DNA from: Myxococcales bacterium
Lineage (GTDB): Bacteria > Myxococcota_A > Polyangia > Polyangiales > Polyangiaceae
Direction of reading: 5' to 3'
Length of the DNA: 64,000 nucleotides
NCBI GenBank assembly: GCA_004193285.1
Contig: SECP01000015.1
Span: forward strand, 1-64,000
Shown here piece after piece: positions 17,339-24,900 of the stretch (positions are counted from its first letter, which is position 1; each line of letters opens with the position of its first letter). The notes beneath the pieces were generated by a model. That model had not been told where the DNA came from, ran no database searches, and was given only the letters and a program-made list of their open reading frames with translations. A program made the translations under genes and the position numbers.

Positions 17339-18287
17339 GCGGCTGCTCCTCGCCCTGGTCGCGGTCCTGCTGAGCTTGGCCAGTACGGGCCTCGCGTGGG
17401 CGGCACCGGCGCGCGTGGTCGTGGAGATCGACGCGTTGGCGGAGCGCGCGGTGGACGCGCGGAGCGCGCGGCGCCTGATCGCGCTGGAGCTTTCGGACGT
17501 CGTCGTTCCGTCCCCCAGCGTGGGGCGCAGGGCGGAGCTGTTCCTGCGCGTGCTGGGCCGCGAAGGCGACAGCTTGCGGCTGGAGCTGTGGGAACGCGGC
17601 GAATTTCACGGCGCGCGCGCGCTGAGCCGCGCCGGCGAAAACCCACAGCTCTTCGCTCGTCGCGTGGCGCTCGCCGCCGCCGAGCTCGGGCGCCGCTTGG
17701 CACGCAAGCGCGAGGCTGCGCTGCAGCGTGAGGCGAGGCTCAAGCTGGCTCGCGAACAGCGCGAGCGGCAGCTGCGAGAGCAAACTCAAGAAGGACCGGT
17801 GGCGCTCCGCTCCGAGCTCGGATTCGCCTTCGTGCCCGGCCGCCTTTGGCTTGGCGGGAGCAAGGCCGCGACCGAGCTCACGCTTCGCGGCGCGCTCCGC
17901 CTGGACCTGGCGGCCGAGGCGTGGGCGGGGCACCTGCGAGCCGCGGGCGGAGCGGCGCTTTACGGACTGAGCTTGGGGCCGGCGTACCGAGCGGTCCTGG
18001 CGCCGCGCGTCGATTGGGACGTGGCGGCGCGCGCCTCCGCGCTGTCGCTGCAAGCTCCAGCTGCCTCCCAGCTGGACTCAGTGGCGGGCCAGCAGGGGAC
18101 GTGGAGCGCGCTGGCCGCGATTTCGAGCCGGCTCGAGCTGCGTCTGAGCCGCCAGGTGAGGGCTAGCCTGGGAGTCGAAGGCGGCGCGCTGCTTCGGTCC
18201 GTGAGCTACCGAGGCGAATCCGGCCAGGAGCGCCTGCGCGGGCCTTGGCTCAGCGGCGCGCTCGGCCTCGTCGTCACGCCGCCGTAG
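17322..18287 (+). CDS. Exported protein, possible beta-barrel (third gene of ECF operon)
   Basis: About 321 residues; not recognised. The frame clearly becomes coding near 17340, where a strong signal peptide begins (LLLALVAVLLSLASTGLAWA). However, no ATG, GTG or TTG lies at its head. I place the start at the CTG at 17322, overlapping the previous stop. A TTG at about 17202 or an ATG at 17076, both inside the upstream gene, are alternatives. The region after the signal resembles a short periplasmic domain, then an Arg/Glu-rich helix (about 115-150), then alternating strands typical of an outer-membrane barrel up to the C-terminus. Probably cotranscribed with the ECF sigma factor. Confidence 0.6.
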   Translation: MPASAERLLLALVAVLLSLASTGLAWAAPARVVVEIDALAERAVDARSARRLIALELSDVVVPSPSVGRRAELFLRVLGREGDSLRLELWERGEFHGARALSRAGENPQLFARRVALAAAELGRRLARKREAALQREARLKLAREQRERQLREQTQEGPVALRSELGFAFVPGRLWLGGSKAATELTLRGALRLDLAAEAWAGHLRAAGGAALYGLSLGPAYRAVLAPRVDWDVAARASALSLQAPAASQLDSVAGQQGTWSALAAISSRLELRLSRQVRASLGVEGGALLRSVSYRGESGQERLRGPWLSGALGLVVTPP

Positions 18288-18290
18288 CCT

Positions 18291-18690
18291 ACAAAAAGCC
18301 GCAACCCGGGCCGCGCTAGGGCGGACCGGGTTGCTGAGGGAAACCGGCGTTCGTCGCCGGGTAGAAAGAACAGCGGCCCGGGGTGAGGGGAGCACCCCGA
18401 GCGCGCTGAGGAGAAAAACAACAGGTCTAGGCGAAGGGAAAACGCCTAGACCCGTTGGGAAGAGGCAACAGGCTGTAATGAGGGGATTGCACTACAGCCC
18501 GTTGGGGAGAGGACAGCGGTTCGGTCGCCAGGGATGGGGCAACCGCCGCTGAGAACGGGGCGGCGACACTCGGGAGGAGGATCGAAACGGGGAGGGAGGA
18601 ACAGGAAGCGAGAGTCACTTGGGGAAGCGTGGGGGACTCCGAGTGTCGCCTGACCAACTGCTATTGCAGTAGGCGTGCCAAGGGGTTCGC
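18291..18690 (+). ncRNA. Candidate structured RNA: chain of strong hairpins
   Basis: The 461-bp gene-free stretch 18288-18748 is filled by consecutive hairpins. Stems: 18301-18309/18326-18334 (9 bp, then 4 more bp inside); 18344-18349/18355-18360 (6 bp, UUCG-like loop); 18379-18385/18393-18399 (7 bp) within 18371-18375/18404-18408; 18424-18433/18443-18452 (10 bp); 18471-18477/18493-18499 (7 bp); 18516-18521/18541-18546 (6 bp); 18562-18573/18639-18650 (12 bp, enclosing 65 purine-rich nt); 18657-18661/18666-18670 (5 bp). Linkers are purine- and A-rich on this strand, and CGTTGGG(A/G)AGAGG(CA)ACA occurs twice (18453 and 18500). This favours an RNA read on the plus strand. It does not match RNase P, tmRNA, 6S or SRP RNA motifs that I know. 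Both ends are approximate. Confidence 0.5.
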
Positions 18691-18764
18691 CACCACATTT
18701 CAGTGACTTAGACCCGCTCACCCTCCAGGTTTGTGTCTCAGGCGGGAACTATGTTTCAGATGTG
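18691..18764. other. Inverted-repeat region at end of PilZ-like gene
   Basis: CCACAT near 18691 pairs with ATGTGG near 18759, and CCCGC pairs with GCGGG inside it, around the loop region CCAGGTTTGTGTCTC. It covers the stop of the small gene encoded on the minus strand and could act as its terminator or as the end of the neighbouring hairpin chain. Confidence 0.3.
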
Positions 18765-19078
18765 GATCCCGGATCCGCCTCGGACTGAGAACCGAACAGC
18801 GCCGCTCGGTCCGCGCGCGTCAAGCTGACGAACCGCCCGTCGATGCGGAAGCCTTCGCGGCCATCCGGCAGCGGGTCGCGCCGGCAGCCGCGCACCTTGA
18901 CCCGCACCGTCGTCGGCCCAGCGTCACCCTGGTGAGTTGCTTCTACGGTGGAACCGGGCGGCGAAGGAGCAGTCGAAGCGAGGGTTACGAACTCCTCCGA
19001 GTGCTCCACGATGAAGGCGTCCCCGCCCCCGCGTTTCAGCTGGAGCGGTACGGGCGCGTGGGCGACCGGAGCGGTCAT
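18749..19078 (-). CDS. Small PilZ-like protein downstream of smpB
   Basis: A 109-residue protein whose ATG overlaps the smpB stop (ATGA), so it is coupled to smpB. The pattern resembles PilZ beta-barrel proteins: FIVEHSEEFVTLAS, then VRVKVRGCRRD, then FRIDGRFVSLTRADRAALF. The N-terminal RxxxR needed for cyclic-di-GMP binding is not seen, so if it is PilZ it may not bind the nucleotide. No signal peptide is present. Family assignment is tentative; function is unknown. Confidence 0.55.
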   Translation of the reverse strand: MTAPVAHAPVPLQLKRGGGDAFIVEHSEEFVTLASTAPSPPGSTVEATHQGDAGPTTVRVKVRGCRRDPLPDGREGFRIDGRFVSLTRADRAALFGSQSEADPGSTSET

Positions 19079-19560
19079 GCCTTGCGACCCCGACGCATGG
19101 CGGCTTCGGCTTCACGGTCGGCGACCTTCGCGCGGAGGGCGTGGCGCTTGTCGTGCACCTTCTTGCCGCGGGCGATCGAAAACTCGAGCTTGGCTCGGCC
19201 GCTCTTGATGTAGCACTTGGTGACGATGAGGGTCATGCCCTCGCGCTCGACCTGGACGGTCAGCTTGTCGATTTGCTCCCGGTGGAGCAGGAGCTTTCGT
19301 GGCCGGCGTTCTTCGTGGCCGAACGAGGCGTGCTTCAGCGGCGGGATGCGCATTCCCTTGACCCACGCCTCGCCCCTCGCGTCGATGTCCACCCAGGCGT
19401 CCGTCAGATCCGCGGTGTTCTCGCGCAGCGACCGGGCTTCGCTCCCGATGAGCATGAGCCCGGCTTCGTAGCTGTCACCCAGCTCGTAGTCGAAGCTGGC
19501 GCGTCGATTCTTCGAAACCAGGCGATCGCCGCCGCCCTGATTTTTCTTGTCTGCGGCCAT
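19075..19560 (-). CDS. smpB: SsrA-binding protein SmpB
   Basis: A 161-residue protein of the usual SmpB length. Hallmarks are NRRASFDYEL, SYEAGLMLIGSEARSLREN and CYIKSGRAKLEFSIARGKK, with a basic C-terminal tail (ADREAEAAMRRGRKA) that enters the ribosomal mRNA channel. SmpB binds tmRNA and delivers it to stalled ribosomes for trans-translation. No tmRNA gene is recognised next to it. It is followed by an ATGA-coupled small gene. Confidence 0.95.
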   Translation of the reverse strand: MAADKKNQGGGDRLVSKNRRASFDYELGDSYEAGLMLIGSEARSLRENTADLTDAWVDIDARGEAWVKGMRIPPLKHASFGHEERRPRKLLLHREQIDKLTVQVEREGMTLIVTKCYIKSGRAKLEFSIARGKKVHDKRHALRAKVADREAEAAMRRGRKA

Positions 19561-19624
19561 CGCTCGAGTCCGGGGGCGGCAATATGAGCGGAGCGCAGCC
19601 TTTCAGCAAGGGCGAAAGCGCCGC

Positions 19625-21133
19625 TTACTTCAGGAGATCCGAGACCTTCTGCGCGATTCCGAAGATGCCCAGGCACATCTCGTCCAGCGTTTCTTCGCCG
19701 AGCCGCACGTCGCGCGGAGCGCTCAAGCCCTGCTCGGAGAGCGCGCTCTGCACGAACGGATTGTTCATGCTGTTGTCGTAGGTGCAGCGCAGATTGAAGA
19801 CGTCCCCGCCTTTGGCGGAGGGCGCGTCCGCGATGGGGACGTCGTACAGGTAGCCGCGCTGCCAGTTGAAGTCCCAGTGGGGCGTGTCCAAAAGGCACTC
19901 CTCGGCGGGCTCCTCGGCGGGCGCGGCGCGAGTGATGCCGATCCGCATGTCCGTCCCCACGTAGTGCATGTGCGACCCAACCGCCCACAGCTTGTAGTCA
20001 GCCTGCGCGCGCGGCAGTGGGAAAGACATGGTCTCGGTGTGAGCCTCCGCGCCCGCGGGGATGCGAAATTCGGGCTGGCCCGCGTCGCCCGGACCGGCTT
20101 GTAGCCCCATCCCGTTGGCGAACGGTCCGCGAGCGTTGCCGATGAGCGTGAGGGTGCCGATGTACTCGGGGATCCCGGCGCGGTACCGCCGGAGCTGCAC
20201 GGAAGTCGCGTCGTCGACCTGCGGCGAGCCGCTCGGGTGGTAGTGCACCTGCATCACGATGCGCCCCGTGCTCGGCAGCGCCATCGCGACGCCTTCCGGC
20301 GCGGTGACCGGCGTCGCGCCCGGCGCCCACGCCATGAGTAACCCCGGCGAGTCCAGCTGAGGACCTCCGAAGCAATCGTAGTAACCCTTCTCGCCCGCGA
20401 GCTCGGCGCTCTTGCCTTCCGCATCCGTGTACACGAGCACGTGGTGGACGATCCCGGCGTTGCCGGGGTGGACCTGGGCGCCGTCGATCAGCACCCGCTC
20501 TCCGAGCAAGGCGGCTTCCGGGCCCGTGGACTTGAGCGGCGTGAAGTCCGGCGCGAGCGAGAAACAGATGAACTTGTCACCGGTGCCCTCGATCGTGACC
20601 GGGGCCGGGATCTTCACCTCGAGATCCGCCTCCGCCAAATTCAGGTCCGCGGGCTCCGGAACCGGAGCCGCGGCGGCCGGGTCCCCTTCGGGACAGCCCG
20701 CGTCGTCCCACCGTTTGAAGAGCTCGATTTGCTCCGCGGTCAGGCGCGGGTCGTCCTTGAAGCCGAAGCGCGGCTGGCAGTCGTCCGTCTCGCGCGCGAG
20801 GAAAGGCGGCATCGAGCCGGCGCGGAGAGGGGCGTCGAACGTGGGGCTCCACATCTTGGCCTGCTCGTAGGTTTGCAAGCTGAACGGCGCGATGCCGCCT
20901 TCCTGATGACAGCCGGCGCAGCGCTCGGCGACGAGCGGCGCGATGTCCGCGTGCCAGGTGGGCGCCTCACCGGAAGGAGCCGCGCCGTTTCCTCCCGTAG
21001 GCCCCGAGCCGGCGCTGCCTCCGCTGCCTCCGCTGGCGGCGCCCGCCGGTGCGGGGTCTTGGGTGCCGCCGCAAGCGACGAGCAGTAGCGCGAGCGAGAG
21101 CAACCGAGGCGAGCTAGCTTTCAAGCCCACCAT
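19625..21133 (-). CDS. Copper type II monooxygenase-like lipoprotein with heme c motif
   Basis: About 502 residues; the ATG at 21133 is chosen (a GTG three codons earlier is possible). A lipobox (LALLLVACGG) is followed by a Gly/Ser/Ala linker. A domain with one heme motif CAGCH (near residue 71) and the signature GGIAPFSLQTYEQAK follows, ending in SMPPFLARE. The C-terminal two thirds resemble peptidylglycine/dopamine-type copper monooxygenases: IVHHVLVY (about 230), VHYHPSG (about 295) and SHMHYVG (about 388) give the His ligands of two copper sites. Related proteins are common in Myxococcota. The substrate is unknown. It is preceded by a partner lipoprotein in the same operon. Confidence 0.75.
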   Translation of the reverse strand: MVGLKASSPRLLSLALLLVACGGTQDPAPAGAASGGSGGSAGSGPTGGNGAAPSGEAPTWHADIAPLVAERCAGCHQEGGIAPFSLQTYEQAKMWSPTFDAPLRAGSMPPFLARETDDCQPRFGFKDDPRLTAEQIELFKRWDDAGCPEGDPAAAAPVPEPADLNLAEADLEVKIPAPVTIEGTGDKFICFSLAPDFTPLKSTGPEAALLGERVLIDGAQVHPGNAGIVHHVLVYTDAEGKSAELAGEKGYYDCFGGPQLDSPGLLMAWAPGATPVTAPEGVAMALPSTGRIVMQVHYHPSGSPQVDDATSVQLRRYRAGIPEYIGTLTLIGNARGPFANGMGLQAGPGDAGQPEFRIPAGAEAHTETMSFPLPRAQADYKLWAVGSHMHYVGTDMRIGITRAAPAEEPAEECLLDTPHWDFNWQRGYLYDVPIADAPSAKGGDVFNLRCTYDNSMNNPFVQSALSEQGLSAPRDVRLGEETLDEMCLGIFGIAQKVSDLLK

Positions 21134-21173
21134 TTTAGCCACCGGCAGCGGCGGCTAGCAACGGAGACCTGAT

Positions 21174-21722
21174 TCAACGCAGCACTTCGAGCGAGCGCAG
21201 TTGGTAGGTGTTTTGACCGTGATTGTGCAGGTGGAAGAACACCTGACCACCTTGTGCGATGCCGCACGGCGCCGCGAAGCGCTCGGTCAGGACGTTCGCG
21301 GCGCTCGGGATGGCGATGGACTTCTGCCACACGTCGCACTCCTCGAAGCGCAGCCGCAGCTCGGCGGTCGCCGGCTCTGCCGCCTTCAAATCGAAGTGGC
21401 TCACGCTCAGCGATAACTCTTGGCCTTCCTCCACCGCGAAGCGCGCGCCTGCCGCCACCGTGATGAAATCACATTCTGCGGTGTCGAGCTCGAGCCAATG
21501 TTGCTCCTCTTCCAAGAGCACGCCCGACGTCTCGCATTCGAGCGGCGGCTCCTCGAGCGGCGGCTGTTCGCTCACGAAAGGGTCCACCTCCCGGCCGATC
21601 GGCGCCAAGTCCTCGACCTCGATCAGGGGCTGAAACGTGGTCTCCTCTGCCGGCGTCGGCGGATGGTCGTGGTCACCGCAACCGAAGAGCAACGCTGCGG
21701 CGCAGAGGCTCGAGATTCGCAT
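21174..21722 (-). CDS. Acidic lipoprotein upstream of copper-monooxygenase-like gene
   Basis: A 182-residue predicted lipoprotein. The ATG at 21722 gives a compact signal peptide with lipobox (ALLFGCGDHDH). The mature start has a His/Asp cluster that could bind metal, then a very acidic stretch, then a region of alternating strands ending in QVFFHLHNHGQNTYQLRSL. That end looks like a small beta-sandwich such as a pre-peptidase C-terminal-type domain. The downstream monooxygenase-like gene begins about 40 bp later on the same strand, so the two likely work together in the envelope. Confidence 0.65.
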   Translation of the reverse strand: MRISSLCAAALLFGCGDHDHPPTPAEETTFQPLIEVEDLAPIGREVDPFVSEQPPLEEPPLECETSGVLLEEEQHWLELDTAECDFITVAAGARFAVEEGQELSLSVSHFDLKAAEPATAELRLRFEECDVWQKSIAIPSAANVLTERFAAPCGIAQGGQVFFHLHNHGQNTYQLRSLEVLR

Positions 21723-21910
21723 GGGCAGAGTCGTAGCCCGAGCGCGACCGCTCGTGCACACCGGCGTGAGCCAACTCTTCCGGTTCAGGCCGTACTCGCT
21801 CATTTGGGGGAGTCAAGGCAAGGGCCGTACCAGGTGGGGCTAGTTGGAGCTCGTCGCGCCCTGCCTCGATTGTCAGAGGCGGGAGCCAGCATTAGGTTGC
21901 CCGTCCCCGG

Positions 21911-24900
21911 ATGAAGACCATTCTCGAAGGCGCGCGCACCCACAACCTGCAGGGCGTGGACGTCGCGCTCGAGTCGGGGCAGGTCGTCGCGATCACGGGA
22001 GTGAGCGGCGCCGGCAAGAGCAGCCTCGCGCTCGACACGCTCTACGCCGAAGGGCAGCGGCGCTTCGTGGAGAGCTTCAGCCCGTACGCGCGGCAGTTTC
22101 TGGAGCGGCTGGAGCGCCCGCCGATGAAACGGCTGGAGCCGGTGCCGGCCGGCATCGCGGTGGACCGCCGTGCGCCCGTGAAGAGCTCACGCTCCACCGT
22201 GGCGACGATGGCGGACATCGAGCCCTATTTGGCCGGGCTGTTTTTGCGCGAAGCCGTGCCGGTTTGCCCCGATCACGAGCTGCCAGGGGTGGAGCTCACG
22301 GTGGAGCTGGCGAGCGAGCGTATCCAAGTGGCCACCGGGTCGGGCCGCGCGGTCGTGAGCTACGGCGTGGCGCTTCAGGGCCGTGAGCAGTACCTGGAGG
22401 TGCGCGAGCAGCTGGCGCGCGAGGGCTACCGGCGCCTGCTCATCGCGGGGGAGACAATCGATATCGACGTGGTCAAGCCCTCCGTCGCGGCCAAGCAAGA
22501 GCTGCTCCACGTCGTCGTGGACCGCTTCGGCAGCGGCAACGAGCGGGAGCGCATCTCCGCGGCGGTGGAGTCGGCCTGGCAGCGCGGCGCCGGCGTCTTG
22601 CACCTGCACGTCGAAAAGGAGCGGGTCGTCTTGCGGCAAGGGCTCTCTTGCCCGAAATGCGCGAAGCCGCTGGAGGCCGCGCGCGCCGGTCTGTTCAGCT
22701 ACGAGTCGCCCGTGGGCGCTTGCCCCGCGTGCCGCGGCTTCGGCCGCACCTTGGGCGTGGACCTCACCAAGGTGATCCCCGATCCTTCGCGCAGCGTGGA
22801 GGACGGCGTGGTGCGGCCGTGGCGCGGCAACTCCACGAAGTGGGAGCGCGCCGAGCTGAAGAAGCTGTGCGTTCGCCACGGTATCCCCACGAAGGAGCCG
22901 TTCTCCTCGCTGAGCGCCGCGCAGCAAAAGTTGATCCTCGAGGGCGACGGCAGCTGGCACAAGGGTCTGTTCCCGGGCGTCGTGGGCTGGTTCAAGTGGC
23001 TGGAGACCAAGACTTACAAGATGCACGTGCGCGTGCTCTTGGCGCGCTACCGCTCGTACGACGAGTGCGCGTCTTGCGGCGGCCGCCGTTTGAACCCCAC
23101 CGCGCTGTCTTACCGGGTCGGCGGCCTCAGCATCGCGGACTACCACGCGCTCGAGATTGGCGAAGCGCGCGCCCGCATCGACGCGCTCCAGACCTCGTCG
23201 GCCCAGGGCGATTTGGCGCGGCGCGAGCTGTCGAGTCGCCTTTCCTACCTGGACCGCGTGGGGCTCGGTTACCTCACGCTGGACCGCCAAGCGCGCACCC
23301 TCTCGGGCGGGGAAGCGCAGCGCGTGACGCTCACGGCCGCGCTCGGTACGTCGCTCCACAATGCGCTGTTCGTGCTGGACGAGCCCAGCGTCGGTTTGCA
23401 CCCGAGCGACGTCGCCCCGCTCGCGGAGATGGTGCGCGAGCTGGCCGAGCGCAACAACACCGTCCTGGTGGTGGAGCACGACCCGCAGCTGATCGCCGCC
23501 GCCGATCGTGTGCTGGAGCTGGGGCCTGGCGCGGGGCCCGAAGGCGGGCGCATCGTGCTGGACGCGACCCCCGAGGCCGCGCGGACCGCCGGCACTGCTA
23601 CGTCGCGCGCGCTGAGCGGCGTTGCTCGTCGCGACGAGCCGGTGCGGACCCCGAGCGGCTTCTTGAAGCTTCGCGGCGTGAGCGCCAACAACCTCCAGGG
23701 CGTGAACGTGGACGTGCCGCTCGGCGTCGTGTGTGCGGTCACCGGTCCGAGCGGCTCGGGCAAGAGCACGCTCACGGTGGACGTGCTGTACCGCGCGCTC
23801 GCTCGGCACTTCGGGGATTTCGACGAAGAGCTGCCGGGCGCCCACGCGTCCCTGAGCGGGCAGGAGCAGCTGAAGCGGGTCGCGCTCGTGGACCAGTCGC
23901 CGCTCGGGCGCACTTCACGAGGCAACCCTGCCACTTACACCAAAGCTTGGGACGGTATCCGCAACCTCTACGGCAAAGAGCCGACCGCGGTCGCGCGGGG
24001 GCTCACCCCTTCGCACTTCAGCTTCAACGTGGAGGGCGGGCGCTGCGACGCCTGCAGCGGCGAGGGGTTCGAGACGGTAGAGATGCAGTTCTTGGCCGAC
24101 GTGCGGCTCCTCTGCCCCGTATGCCAAGGCTTGCGCTTCAAGCCGGAGGTGCTCGCGGTCGAGCGCAAAGGCGTGAGCATCGCGGACGTGCTGGAGATGA
24201 CCGTGTCACGCGCGCTGGAGACATTCCGCGCGGAGGCGCCGATTCAGCGCGCGCTGGGTCCGCTCGCACTGCTCGGCCTCGGCTACCTGCGCATCGGTCA
24301 GCCGCTCACCACCCTCTCCGGAGGTGAGGCGCAGCGGCTCAAGCTGGCGCGAGCGCTGAGCGAAGAGCTCCGGGGCACCTTGCTGATCTTGGACGAGCCG
24401 AGCGCGGGTCTGCACGTGGACGAGGTGAAGCAGGTGCTGCACGCGCTCGACGCGATCGTCACCGCGGGCGGAAGCGTGCTCGTCGTCGAGCACGATTTGG
24501 ACGTCATCGGCAGCGCGGACTACGTCTTGGATTTGGGGCCCGGCGCGGGGACACGCGGCGGCCAGCTGCTCGCGTTCGGCCCGCCGCGTGGCCTCTCGCA
24601 CCCCGCCTCCAAAACGGCGTCGGCGCTTTCGAGCTACTTCGCGCAGAAACCCAAGAAAGAAGCCGCTTCCAAGCCCAAGAAGGTCCGTGCGCGTCCGCTC
24701 GCCGCGACCTCCCACGCGCTCTCGGTGGTACGGGCGCGCGAGCACAACCTCAAGGAGGTGTCGGTCGAGATCCCCCACGGCAAGCTCACCGTCATCACGG
24801 GCCCGAGCGGCTCCGGCAAGAGCTCCCTCGCTTTCGACGTCGTGTTCGCGGAGGGTCAGCGCCGCTTTCTGGAAACGCTCACGCCGTACGCGCGCCAATT

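Noticed and set aside
18291..18690. RNase P RNA, tmRNA, 6S or SRP RNA identity for the hairpin region
   Set aside because: The conserved core sequences of these RNAs (for example GAGGAAAGTCC of RNase P or the TTCGA arm of tmRNA) are not found, despite the smpB neighbour.
22187..23845. Long minus-strand frame inside uvrA
   Set aside because: It lies wholly within a strongly recognised UvrA reading frame and shows no domain.
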